A stretch of DNA of 64,000 bases from positions 930,001-994,000 of the forward strand of contig NZ_JABRPK010000001.1 in assembly GCF_013248995.1 (NCBI RefSeq). The letters run 5' to 3'. This DNA is from Frigoribacterium sp. VKM Ac-2836 (GTDB taxonomy: Bacteria > Actinomycetota > Actinomycetes > Actinomycetales > Microbacteriaceae). The notes under the pieces are model-generated. The model saw nothing but the letters and a program-made list of their open reading frames with translations. It was not told the DNA's origin and made no database searches. This document shows, piece after piece, positions 14,716 through 22,499 of the stretch. The translations under genes and the position numbers were made by a program. Within the stretch, counting starts at the first letter, position 1, and every line of letters starts with the position of its first letter.

Positions 14716-16463
14716 CCGTCCGCGTCCCCGTCTACAACGCCTTCCTCGTACCCGACGTGTCCGTGGGGCGGTCCTACGTGCTCAACGTAGTGTCCGGTTC
14801 CCTGTATGCCGACGAGGGGAACGCGCCTCTCATCGGTGGCACCATCACCGTGTCCAAGCCTTCTCCCGAGGTCATGGCGCTCATCGACCCCTACGCTCCG
14901 CGCAGCCGCGTCACGCTCCAGGTCCGAGGCACCGAGAATGACCCAGCTAGTGAGTTCTCCCTCAAGATCACTGCCATTCAAGAGGACGCAGGAGATGGCC
15001 TTCTCGGCATCAACCTTGCCTCCGACGAGAGCTTGCTCATGGACTACGCCCTACCCACGAGCGCGCCCATCAAGACCTTCTGGGGATACCAGAACTCCGG
15101 CTATTCCATCGTGGTCGGGGTGCTCAACCGAGTCCTTGGACCGGGCCGCTACAACCTCAGCTATCGGACAGCCAACAAGCAATTCCCGACCTACAGCGCC
15201 CTCACCAATCTGATCCCCAACGGGTCATTCGACAATGGCTTGGTCACGCCCTGGGTAGGCCTCCAGGCCAACGTTAGTGCGTCCACCGGCTTCCGTCTGA
15301 CTGGTCAGTACTCGTTGCTCGTCAACCCGAACTCGACCAGCAATGACTCCGCCGCCGAGCTTGCCGAGGTCCGAGTGACCCCCGGCAAGACGTACACGGT
15401 TAGTGGCTTCATCGCTCGTGCCGGTGTGCAGCCAGGCACCTTGAACGCTCGTGCCCGGCGTATCTGGGTCTACACCTACATCGACGGTCAAGTGGTCGTG
15501 GTCGGACAGTCACCTCAGGCACCGAACACCGCCGCCACCAGCCGCCAGTCGGTCACCTTCACCGTCCCGGCCAACGCCGAGAGTGTGAATATCCGTCTCT
15601 ACTCGGGAGCCGCCAACGGGACCAACGCGGGCGTCTACTGGGAGAACGTGCTCATGGTCGAGGGTGACGGCCTGGACACCAACGGCGTCAGCGTCGTGCC
15701 CTTCTTCGACGGTGCCACCACGGACTCCACGAGCTACGTCTACGAGTGGACCGGCGACACCAACAACTCCGCCTCGACCCGGACCCCGGTCCTCGACCGA
15801 GGCCCGGACGCCCTGACGTGGATGCCCGGACAGACCGCCTGGGACTTCCTGACGCCGATCCTCGATGCCCTTGGGTGGAGGCTCAGCCCGGGTAAGAGCG
15901 CAACGCTATGGAACCTCGACCAGAACGATTCCCTCTTGTCTGGGTCTCCCGTCAGGATCGGCTACGGCACCAACCTCTACGAGGTCACGGACCTCAAGAG
16001 CCGGACCGCGAGTAACGCCGGGGGAGTGCCGCAGTTCGCGGACGCCGTGGTCGTGCACTACCAGTGGACCGACACCGCCACCCTGGAGAAGCGAGAGGCC
16101 TACGACTCCGCAGGACCCTCGATGCCGCAGAAGACACACCTGGTCGAGTACCAGGACACCGCCTACCCCGGACCTGGAGCGGCGGCCTACATCTTGGAGC
16201 GTCTGACGGCCCGACGCCGACAGCTACAGGTGAGCGCGGCAGCGAACTACACCGTGTGGCCCGGCCAGGAAATCGTCATCTCACCCGGACCTGGTGACCA
16301 GGTGTCCGGCTACATCGACGCCGTGGACTGGGACCTCAGCAACGGGGTCATGTCCATCCGATCCAAGAACCTCATCATCAACCCAACCGGCTCGCTAGGC
16401 GCATCGCCTGACGGGCAGACAGTCGGCTCCGTCTCCACGACGGTTGCCGATTACACAAGCTAG
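14712..16463 (+). CDS. Large minor tail protein with a carbohydrate-binding-like module
   Basis: A 583-aa protein. Residues 1-155 look like a tail-hub domain (VPVYNAFLVPDVSVGRSY, RVTLQVRGTEND, LKITAIQEDAGDG). Residues about 165-345 form a jelly-roll of CBM_4_9 type: LIPNGSFDNGLVTPWVGLQ, TGQYSLLVNP, VTPGKTYTVSGFIARAG and GVYWENVLMVEGDG. Residues about 360-560 resemble a Tal/hub C-terminal part (TWMPGQTAWDFLTPILDALGW, YEVTDLKSR, ARRRQLQVSAAANYTVWPGQEIVI). The sugar-binding module suggests recognition of cell-wall polysaccharide. No peptidase or muramidase motif is visible, so it does not obviously replace the missing lysin. Confidence 0.78.
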   Translation: MTVRVPVYNAFLVPDVSVGRSYVLNVVSGSLYADEGNAPLIGGTITVSKPSPEVMALIDPYAPRSRVTLQVRGTENDPASEFSLKITAIQEDAGDGLLGINLASDESLLMDYALPTSAPIKTFWGYQNSGYSIVVGVLNRVLGPGRYNLSYRTANKQFPTYSALTNLIPNGSFDNGLVTPWVGLQANVSASTGFRLTGQYSLLVNPNSTSNDSAAELAEVRVTPGKTYTVSGFIARAGVQPGTLNARARRIWVYTYIDGQVVVVGQSPQAPNTAATSRQSVTFTVPANAESVNIRLYSGAANGTNAGVYWENVLMVEGDGLDTNGVSVVPFFDGATTDSTSYVYEWTGDTNNSASTRTPVLDRGPDALTWMPGQTAWDFLTPILDALGWRLSPGKSATLWNLDQNDSLLSGSPVRIGYGTNLYEVTDLKSRTASNAGGVPQFADAVVVHYQWTDTATLEKREAYDSAGPSMPQKTHLVEYQDTAYPGPGAAAYILERLTARRRQLQVSAAANYTVWPGQEIVISPGPGDQVSGYIDAVDWDLSNGVMSIRSKNLIINPTGSLGASPDGQTVGSVSTTVADYTS

Positions 16464-16472
16464 GAGCACACA

Positions 16473-17075
16473 GTGGCAGTAGGAGACGCAGCCGGGGCCA
16501 AGGGCCTCGCAACGTATACAGACAGCCTGTTGGTCAAGGACGTGGACAACGCCCTCAACCAACGGGGTGACGACACCGCAGCAACCATGACCCGCCTGGA
16601 CACCGTAGAGGCGGCGGCACTGGGCAAGCCCATGTTCTCGGTCCAGCGAGGAACCTTCGACCAGAACATCGTCCACAACAACTGGTATCAGGTAGTCGGA
16701 AATGTCTTTGCCTCGCCAGTCATCAACACCGGCTTCACCTCCTGGACGACCGGTGCCCTCACCATCAAGCGCTCAGGTGTCTACACAGTCGGAGCCCACG
16801 TCCAGTACTACGGCCAGGGCTTCACGACCGTGGGCGTCCAGTTGACCAAGAACGGCAACGGCGTGGACACGACCGACATGCTGTGCAAGGACGAGTGGGG
16901 AGGCGGCGGATCAGCCGTCCCGGCTGCCACCGCGACCGCGTACAACGTGGTCCGTCTCGTGGCCGGAGATGTCATCCGTATGTGGACCCTCCAGCGCAAC
17001 GCAAACGGCTCGACCGTGCCAGTGGGCAAGGTCGCCGGAGACGTGACCATGAGCCTCATGTGGGAGAACAACTAG
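16473..17075 (+). CDS. Minor tail/receptor-binding-like protein with a C1q/TNF-like C-terminal domain
   Basis: A 200-aa protein, GTG start preceded by TAGGAG. The N-terminal 60 residues form a helical stem (DNALNQRGDDTAATMTRLDTVEAAALG). Residues 65-200 are a beta jelly-roll with the C1q-like order: FSVQRGTFDQNI, WYQVVGNVFASPVINTG, LTIKRSGVYTVGAHVQYY, VVRLVAGDVIRMWTLQRNA and a final VTMSLMWENN strand. Trimeric phage fibre tips often use this plan. As the last structural gene it is a good candidate host-receptor binder. Confidence 0.72.
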   Translation: MAVGDAAGAKGLATYTDSLLVKDVDNALNQRGDDTAATMTRLDTVEAAALGKPMFSVQRGTFDQNIVHNNWYQVVGNVFASPVINTGFTSWTTGALTIKRSGVYTVGAHVQYYGQGFTTVGVQLTKNGNGVDTTDMLCKDEWGGGGSAVPAATATAYNVVRLVAGDVIRMWTLQRNANGSTVPVGKVAGDVTMSLMWENN

Positions 17076-17404
17076 TGAACAAGACCGCCATCTTCATCTG
17101 CTTCTCAGCCCTGGCAGCGGTCGGACTCGTCGGTTCGGTCGTCCTGGCCATCCACCGCCCGGACGCCACGGCTACCTTCACGTCTCTCATCGTGACCGTG
17201 CTCGGTCTGGCTGCCACCGCAGCCGGTACCTTCTACGCTCTTGGCAAGCAGGGCGAGAAGATTGACACCATCAAGACCCAGACCAACGGCACCCTCTCCA
17301 AGCTTCGCGAGGACAACGAACGCCTCAACCGTGAGGCCATCGAGAGGGCTCAGCGAGAGCAGCCACCCGCAGAGGGCAGACACCGCGCAGACCCCGAGAG
17401 CTAG
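17075..17404 (+). CDS. Two-helix membrane protein, holin candidate
   Basis: A 109-aa protein whose GTG shares one base with the previous stop. Two hydrophobic segments (about residues 4-25 and 33-54) are joined by a short RPDATATF turn, followed by a charged coiled-coil tail (GKQGEKIDTIKTQTNGTLSKLREDNERLNRE). Size, topology and last position in the late operon fit a class II holin. No endolysin accompanies it, so a membrane anchor for a tail or exclusion protein remains possible. A strong terminator follows. Confidence 0.6.
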   Translation: MNKTAIFICFSALAAVGLVGSVVLAIHRPDATATFTSLIVTVLGLAATAAGTFYALGKQGEKIDTIKTQTNGTLSKLREDNERLNREAIERAQREQPPAEGRHRADPES

Positions 17405-17429
17405 TCTGACTACGAACCCCGCTCACGCC

Positions 17430-17448
17430 CCCCGCTGAGCGGGGTTTC
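17430..17448 (+). terminator. Intrinsic terminator of the late operon
   Basis: The stem CCCCGC/GCGGGG (17430-17435 and 17439-17444) has a TGA loop and is followed by TTTCTC. It lies 26 nt after the stop of the holin candidate and ends the capsid-tail transcript. Confidence 0.85.
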
Positions 17449-17545
17449 TCATGTCTGCAACACACCTTGTGAGCGCCCCTCACCCTGCCGTCGTCGGACC
17501 TAGAATCCCGGCGCGGCACTGCCCGAGGTGCCCAGGAGGAGAAGC

Positions 17546-17755
17546 ATGAACCAGATTGACGGTTACCCCATTGACCACCTCAAGCTCGTGGAGGCCTTGG
17601 ACAAGCGTCAGGACAAAGTAGTAGCCGAGGGGGTGCGGGTAGATGTTGTGTTCGACCCGGAGCGAGACGACAAGCCCTACGCCGACGTGATCGTGACTCG
17701 GAGCTACCGGCTCTTCGATCAGGAGGTCAAGGACATGATCAAGGAAGCTCTCTAG
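17546..17755 (+). CDS. Small protein encoded alone next to attR
   Basis: A 69-aa protein with its own strong ribosome-binding site (AGGAGGAGAAG) before the ATG at 17546. It is isolated between two terminators, so it has its own promoter. The sequence is polar and acidic, with a likely helix-strand-strand-helix plan (HLKLVEALDKRQDKVV, VRVDVVFDPERDD, YADVIVTRSYRLF, QEVKDMIKEAL). I do not recognise it. Lone small genes beside an attachment site are often expressed in the lysogen, for example for exclusion or immunity, but nothing in the sequence proves that. Confidence 0.65.
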   Translation: MNQIDGYPIDHLKLVEALDKRQDKVVAEGVRVDVVFDPERDDKPYADVIVTRSYRLFDQEVKDMIKEAL

Positions 17756-17764
17756 GCTTCTCAA

Positions 17765-17801
17765 GGAACCCCACCCAGACCGGCCTCTGGGTGGGGTTTC
17801 C
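17765..17801. terminator. Strong terminator near attR
   Basis: A long stem AACCCCACCCAGA/TCTGGGTGGGGTT with arms at 17767-17779 and 17786-17798 and a short loop is followed by TTCC. Because of the symmetry it can work in both directions. It closes the small gene at 17546 and shields the element from the chromosome. Confidence 0.85.
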
Positions 17802-17903
17802 TAGTCCCTGGCTAGTCCCCGTAGGGTGCGATTTGGGGGACTAGGAGCAACGTGAGCAACGCCAGAACCCCATGGAATATGGGAAGTCTGGACCCCGGCA
17901 ACC

Positions 17904-17946
17904 TTTACACCGTGGATGTCATCGGTTCGAGCCCGGTAGGGCCCAC
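17904..17946 (+). repeat. attR, 43-bp direct repeat
   Basis: Identical to 36-78. It contains the 3' part of tRNA-Val without its 5' half, so it marks the displaced original chromosomal end. The bases after it (CCGTCG) are presumably the native sequence that once followed the tRNA gene. Confidence 0.95.
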
Positions 17947-18169
17947 CGTCGAGAGTTCTGGTCAGACGACCAATGGCTGCCACCGCGCCCGCTGGGTCGG
18001 GTGAGTTCGCCGGTGGTGTTCGGCCGTCGCTCGATGCTCTCCAGTCGGCACGGACCGCTCACCGTCGTTCGGTGACGTCGACCCGAACCACAGATCTGTC
18101 GGCGGGCGTCGTCTCCCGTGGTCAATCGCAAGCCGGTCGTTCATCGGGACGCCCGCCCGGGCCGTTCTC

Positions 18170-18345
18170 GGTCGGACTTCGGGGATGCCGCCTACGACTC
18201 CACCGACCCGGTGGGTTGGCTGCTGTTCAACGTCCACGGGGTGGTTGGCCAGTTCGAGGCCGACCTCATCCGAGCCCGAACCACAGAGGGCATGGCGATC
18301 GCGAAGGCTGCGAGCGAGCTCCGTGGCCGCAAGCGTGGCCGGTGT
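18170..18345 (+). pseudogene. Serine recombinase (resolvase/invertase) fragment
   Basis: In one frame this stretch reads FGDAAYDSTDPVGWLLFN, then HGVVGQFEADLIRARTTEGM and AIAKAASELRGRK. That is the end of the catalytic domain and the long E helix of Tn3/Hin-type serine recombinases. The N-terminal catalytic serine region and the C-terminal HTH are missing, and the frame runs on into unrelated sequence. The whole 17947-18540 interval otherwise shows no convincing gene. It is a remnant of an older mobile element lying directly outside attR. Confidence 0.65.
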
Positions 18346-18540
18346 CCTCCTCGGCTTGTGGTGGATATTCCTCGGATCGGCAGGTGGAGCGGCGGTCGCA
18401 GCGCATGTGCTGAAGCTGTCTCTCCGGTGGGCGGCCCGGCCGGTTCGAGACCTCCAAGCCGAGCTCGGCCCAGAATTCGTCGTACTTCTCGGGCAACGTC
18501 CCTGAAGTGCTCCACGAGCCGGTCGCCCGTTACACGATGG

Positions 18541-19239
18541 TCATGTGGGGCTGGCGTTCGTGCGTCGGTTGATGGTGTCGCCGTTCCAGGAGAGGTCGGA
18601 GTCCTCGTCGACCAGGTATGCCTCGAAGCGGCCGTCGGTGAGGATCGAGTCGATGAGCGTCCGAGAGCCGGCGACGATCGTGGAGTCCCAGTCGATCTCG
18701 GTGGCGAGCACCCAGGCGTGGTCCTCCGGCCAGAGCAATTGCGGGGGCTCGTCGGTTCGGAGGCCGATGAGTGGTCCCCATCCGGGCTTCGCGAGCTCAA
18801 GGGTGTCGGTCTGGGCGAGGAGGTAGTCGTAGCGATCGATGGTCACCGATCGGCCGACGAGGTGTTGGCCGGTGCCGCCGACCCAATACGCGGCGACGGC
18901 CTCATCAGACGTGGTGGTCTCGGCTCCCAGAAGCGGTGCGAGGGCGGCGAGCACCTGCGGATCGAGGTGGCCGACGTCACTGGTTCCACCACGGGGTTCG
19001 TCGAGGTCGAGCAGCCGTTCCCACTGCACGAGAGGGTGCATGACCTTGCCGGCCGTGGCGGCGACGTCAGACCATCGGCGGCGTTCCCAGGTGTCGTCTG
19101 CCGTGGGCCGGGGGTGGAGGATTCGCGCGTAGGCCTCGAAACCGTATCCAGCGACAGATCCGACCCTTGCCCAGCCTCCGACGCGGTACATCCGCGGCCC
19201 TAGCCAGGCGGCGCGTTCGACATCGTCGATGATCTGCAT
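18541..19239 (-). CDS. Conserved actinobacterial protein of unknown function
   Basis: A 232-aa soluble protein. Recognisable segments are MQIIDDVERAAWLGPRM, GYGFEAYARILHPRPTADD, DPQVLAALAPLLG, YWVGGTGQ, PQLLWPEDHAWVLATEIDWD and LIDSILTDGRFEAYLVDEDS. I recall similar actinobacterial hypothetical proteins with this alternation, but none with a known role. I start at the ATG at 19239, where the recognisable sequence begins; the frame is open to 19275. It stands alone, facing the recombinase remnant. Confidence 0.75.
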   Translation of the reverse strand: MQIIDDVERAAWLGPRMYRVGGWARVGSVAGYGFEAYARILHPRPTADDTWERRRWSDVAATAGKVMHPLVQWERLLDLDEPRGGTSDVGHLDPQVLAALAPLLGAETTTSDEAVAAYWVGGTGQHLVGRSVTIDRYDYLLAQTDTLELAKPGWGPLIGLRTDEPPQLLWPEDHAWVLATEIDWDSTIVAGSRTLIDSILTDGRFEAYLVDEDSDLSWNGDTINRRTNASPT

Positions 19240-19464
19240 GGTGGTGACCCTGTCATGAGCGCGGAGCCGTGCCAAGGACGAACACCCGTTCGCGCGTCTG
19301 TTTCACGACGCAGGGTCCTACATGCCGATGATCGGGCCCGCGGCTTGAACTCTCGGTGGCTTGAGTGGGACCATGCCAGGCATTGGCGGTGTCTGTGACT
19401 GTGACTGGGCGCGTCCGACGATGCTCGCGAGGGAGGGGCTGTTCGCTGGGGCCCGTTCGTGGCG

Positions 19465-20148
19465 TCAGTTCGCGGGCCCGTGGTGCTGTCTTGCTCGAAG
19501 CAGAGCCGTGTGGAGGTCATCCGCCAGGAGGTCTTGATGGTTGTTGAGCAGTGTGATGGGGGCCTGCTGCTCGACGCTCAAGACGACCCACCTGCTGCTG
19601 CGGACGCGTTTCCGGTGATCGTTGGGCTCGATGCTGACCGTGCCAAGCCTGTCGAGAGGCCACTCGGCGGGGCTCGCGCCTCGAATGCGGGCGGAGGCTC
19701 GAGGTATGTATCGCAGGCGCGTCGACGATAGGACGAATACCCCCGCGTAGCCCCCGCCGCCGGTCGGCAAGATCCGTTGTGCAGAGGTGCCCCATACGAG
19801 AGCTTCTCCGGGCTCAGTGACAACTCGCCGCCATGCGCGTACGGCTCGAAGATCTCCGACAATTTGCGCACCACCCAGGACGGCAAACAGGACGAACAAG
19901 GTGAGAAAGGCCCACGACAGACCGTCCCGATCGGTGCGAAACATGAGCTGCGCACAGGCGATGGCGCCCAGGACGCCGAAGAGGGGCAGCTGGCCGACGA
20001 CTGATCTTTGCAGAGCGCGCTCAGATGCCGTCACCGGTGGATCTAGGGCTGTTGCCACGGCCTTATCTTGCAGCCATCCTGGTGTCGATGGCGACTCGAT
20101 GGAGGATCGCTCACCGGATTGCGTCGGCTGGCCATCGACGTCACTCAT
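19465..20148 (-). CDS. Membrane protein with a C-terminal PH/GRAM-like domain
   Basis: A 227-aa protein. Two adjacent membrane helices at about 58-105 (LPLFGVLGAIACAQLMF and WAFLTLFVLFAVLGGAQIV) separate a cytosolic N-terminus from a beta-rich C-terminus (EALVWGTSAQRILP, GVFVLSSTRLRYIPR, WPLDRLGTVSIEP, WVVLSVEQQAPITLL), which has the look of a bacterial PH-like fold. The ATG at 20148 overlaps the upstream gene by 8 nt, so the two are coupled. The function is unknown. Confidence 0.75.
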   Translation of the reverse strand: MSDVDGQPTQSGERSSIESPSTPGWLQDKAVATALDPPVTASERALQRSVVGQLPLFGVLGAIACAQLMFRTDRDGLSWAFLTLFVLFAVLGGAQIVGDLRAVRAWRRVVTEPGEALVWGTSAQRILPTGGGGYAGVFVLSSTRLRYIPRASARIRGASPAEWPLDRLGTVSIEPNDHRKRVRSSRWVVLSVEQQAPITLLNNHQDLLADDLHTALLRARQHHGPAN

Positions 20149-20404
20149 GAATGCGGTCACCTCGGGCGTTTCGCGTGAGGCGCATGGCGAGTGATCCCAG
20201 TGTGAAGATGACGGCGTAGGCGATGAACGCCACCCACAGGGGCGCTTGGATGCGGTCGACGAGGAACCAGAAGAGCCCACCGCCGACGAAGATCAAGACG
20301 AGGTTGAGCAGAACGGTTCTTGCCGGAAGCCACGGCGTCGGGCGCTCGATCACTGCAGCCGCGTCGACGGGGCGAGCCTGCGGCAATACTTCTTCGCTGC
20401 TCAT
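20141..20404 (-). CDS. Small two-helix membrane protein
   Basis: An 87-aa protein with a polar N-terminus and two transmembrane helices (LLNLVLIFVGGGLFWFLV and PLWVAFIAYAVIFTLGSLAM), ending in a basic tail (RLTRNARGDRIHE). It is the upstream partner of the PH-like membrane protein and overlaps it by 8 nt. The two probably act together at the membrane; nothing more can be said. The ATG at 20404 was chosen over one 33 nt upstream because it precedes the polar MSSEEVLPQ start. Confidence 0.7.
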   Translation of the reverse strand: MSSEEVLPQARPVDAAAVIERPTPWLPARTVLLNLVLIFVGGGLFWFLVDRIQAPLWVAFIAYAVIFTLGSLAMRLTRNARGDRIHE

Positions 20405-20458
20405 AGGTCCAGCATGCCCCAGGACGTCATTCGGCATCGGTGTCCGATAGCCGATCCA

Positions 20459-20992
20459 CTACACGGTCGCTGCAACTGGCAGCGCCACGGAGAACTTGAA
20501 TCCGACGTGGGAGTCGACGAAGCCGAGCCTCCGGTAGAAGCGGTGCGCATCGGTCCGTGCGGCGTCAGAGGTGAGTTGCACGAGGGGTGCGCGGAGCTCG
20601 ATCGCTGCCTCGTCAACGACCCACCGCATCAGCGCGCTGCCGATGCCCGAGGAGCGTTCCGTGCTCGCGACGCGGACCGCCTCGACGAGCAGCCGGGTGC
20701 TTCCACGTCGGGCCATGCCAGGGATCATCGTCAGCTGCAGCGTGCCCACGACCGCCTGATTCCGGGCCAGTAGCACGAGGATTTCGTTGCTCGGATCGTC
20801 CATGATCCTGTCGAGAGCTTCAGCGTAAGCGTCTTCGTCCTCGTCGCTGGCGACGTCGCCGCGGCCGGCACTGACCGGGTCGTCGGAGAGCAGCCGCATG
20901 ATTGCGTGCAGGTCATCGGGCTCCGCCCGTCGAATGAGCACCTTGGCACCGAGGGCTGAGACATATCTGGGCAGACTCAATTGGCTGATCAC
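20459..20992 (-). CDS. GNAT-family N-acetyltransferase
   Basis: A 177-aa protein. The GNAT core begins at VLIRRAEPDDLHAIMRLL; acetyl-CoA binding motif A is VRVASTERSSGIGSALMRWVVDEA, and the C-terminal DAARTDAHRFYRRLGFVDSHVGFKF is the typical motif B. It would acetylate an amine substrate that I cannot name. The GTG at 20992 gives a 17-residue extension before the domain; a GTG at 20941 is an alternative. It is divergent from the carbamoyltransferase-like gene at 21064. Confidence 0.85.
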   Translation of the reverse strand: MISQLSLPRYVSALGAKVLIRRAEPDDLHAIMRLLSDDPVSAGRGDVASDEDEDAYAEALDRIMDDPSNEILVLLARNQAVVGTLQLTMIPGMARRGSTRLLVEAVRVASTERSSGIGSALMRWVVDEAAIELRAPLVQLTSDAARTDAHRFYRRLGFVDSHVGFKFSVALPVAATV

Positions 20993-21063
20993 AGTTGATT
21001 CTCTCCGTCAGGCACCCGCGTGCGATAGGGGATGCCAGGTCGGGCGGTCTCTACGGTGGTGGC

Positions 21064-21885
21064 ATGCGTTCTCTCACGAAGCTTGACGAGTGGTCTGCGG
21101 CAGATGTCCTCGAGGTGTTCGCCCTGGCGGATGCGTACAGCGAGGGTCGTGGGCCGGTCAAGGAGGGGGCGGCTGTCATGTTCTTCCCACCGAGCAGTCT
21201 GCGGACGAGAGCCACGTTCGAGCGAGGGGCCTCGCTGATGGGGCTCCAGCCGATCGTTTTCCCCGACACCACGCTCGACAAGCCGGAGGCGCTGACGGAT
21301 GTCGCTCAGTACCTGGACGCCTGGGTCGACGTCATCGTGGCCAGGCACCGCGACCTTTCCGTCATCGAGGGCTTGGCGGCGGCTAACGCGCTGCCCGTCG
21401 TGAACGCGATGACCGACGTGAACCACCCGTGCGAGGTGCTCTCCGATCTGTACTCCCTGCGCCACAAGGGCGACCTCTCAGGGCTCCGCTTCCTCTTCGT
21501 CGGCGCTGACGGCAACATCGCGAGGGCATGGCAGGAAGCCGCGAGGGTGCTGCAGCTGGACGTGATCCAGTGCTGTCCGGCTGAGCTCGTGACCCCGGGC
21601 GCGCTCTGGACGGATGACCTGGAGGCGGCAGTCAGGTCAGCGAACGTCGTCCTGACCGACGGTCCTGGCGTTCACGCAGAGCTCCTCGAGCCCTATCGGG
21701 TCACGGCGGCCCTTCTCGATCTCGCGCCGCCAGGGGTCCGCTTCGCTCCGTGCCCACCATTCGTGCGTGGCCGGGAGGTGAGTGCTGACGCCGTGTCGCA
21801 CGCGGCCTTCGTTGGTCATGCGTTCAAGGCCCCGCTTCTTCCTGTGCACCAGGCGGTCATGGCATTCTGCATCGACCTCGGGTGA
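21064..21885 (+). CDS. Aspartate/ornithine carbamoyltransferase-family protein, atypical
   Basis: A 273-aa enzyme fold. The carbamoyl-phosphate loop SSLRTRATFE corresponds to the STRTR motif, and DVNHPCEVLSDL to the HPxQ motif with Glu replacing Gln. GLRFLFVGADGNIARAW is the start of the second domain. The HCLP region of ornithine transcarbamoylases is replaced by FAPCPPFVRGREV, and the protein is about 40 residues shorter than usual. It stands alone without arginine or pyrimidine genes, so neither OTCase nor ATCase can be assumed; a carbamoyltransferase for another acceptor is more likely. The ATG at 21064 starts the homologous region. Confidence 0.8.
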   Translation: MRSLTKLDEWSAADVLEVFALADAYSEGRGPVKEGAAVMFFPPSSLRTRATFERGASLMGLQPIVFPDTTLDKPEALTDVAQYLDAWVDVIVARHRDLSVIEGLAAANALPVVNAMTDVNHPCEVLSDLYSLRHKGDLSGLRFLFVGADGNIARAWQEAARVLQLDVIQCCPAELVTPGALWTDDLEAAVRSANVVLTDGPGVHAELLEPYRVTAALLDLAPPGVRFAPCPPFVRGREVSADAVSHAAFVGHAFKAPLLPVHQAVMAFCIDLG

Positions 21886-22025
21886 CGACGCGTCCCGATA
21901 GCCGATCGTCCAGCGGGCTCGGTCACGCGTTTCGGCGGAGCTGGTCGAGGCCTACTGCACAGAGGTCGGTCAAGGTCCAGGAATGAGTGCCCGCTGCGTC
22001 GAGATCGGGGTTGGATACGGCGGAC

Positions 22026-22220
22026 TCAAGCCTTGACAGGCCGCCAAGCGAGGTGAACGATCTCGGCGGTTCTCGCGACGACTACTTCTATCTGTAGCTC
22101 CGCGGCGGTTTCCGCGATGATGGCTTCGACCTCCTCGGGAACGCCTTCGCTCGGAAGGACCGTTGCTCCGGTCTCCCTGGCCGCGAACATGTCGAGCAGA
22201 TCCTCGATGGCGTCACCCAT
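22026..22220 (-). CDS. Small hypothetical protein
   Basis: A 64-aa acidic protein (MGDAIEDLLDMFAARETG, EEVEAIIAETAAELQIEVVVA) with a probable helix-helix-strand plan. I start at the ATG at 22220, although the frame is open to 22259. The minus strand just downstream stays codon-like in another frame (SAVSNPDLDAAG) to about 21920, so the gene could be a frameshifted part of a longer one. Low certainty. Confidence 0.4.
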   Translation of the reverse strand: MGDAIEDLLDMFAARETGATVLPSEGVPEEVEAIIAETAAELQIEVVVARTAEIVHLAWRPVKA

Positions 22221-22499
22221 GCCTCGATGCTTCCGTCCATCCGAGCGTTTGAACAGCACGTGTTGGCAAGTGTGATCCGATCGTCATCAATTCCACCGGT
22301 CAGACCCTCCGTAGGCGGCAGTGCGCGAGTTCTGGCTCTGTCTCATGAGCAAGTTGACCGTCCACCCGCCCGACCTCCGATGCGGGGCTGTCGCCGTTAC
22401 CTGTACGACGTCGTCAGACGTCGAAAGACGTCCTGCCATCTCGACCTCGACTCGAGAGGCTCGCGATGGCGCCGGGCGCCGTGCCCGAGGCGCACCTGG

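Larger units (their letters stand above)
36..17946. mobile_element. Compact integrated phage or satellite element in tRNA-Val
   Basis: The element is delimited by a perfect 43-bp repeat. One copy forms the 3' part of tRNA-Val and the other stands alone at 17904-17946. The integrase lies next to the tRNA-side attachment site, the usual arrangement for tyrosine recombinases. Inside are a leftward integration/replication arm and a rightward packaging, capsid and tail arm, with dense 1-, 4- and 8-bp gene overlaps. At about 17.9 kb it is much smaller than typical siphoviral prophages (35-60 kb). No endolysin, repressor, primase or DNA polymerase is visible. The AT-rich patches near 1640-1760 and 3440-3850 contrast with the very GC-rich DNA beyond attR. 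The boundaries are seen directly. Whether it is an autonomous small prophage, a satellite or a defective element is inference. Confidence 0.93.

Noticed and set aside
18266-18496. Leftward frame beginning PEKYDEFWAELGLEVSNRPG
   Set aside because: The first 30 residues look protein-like, but the frame is closed by a stop about 20 codons upstream, then becomes Arg/Ser-rich antisense of the recombinase remnant. It could be a gene scrap; not enough to call.
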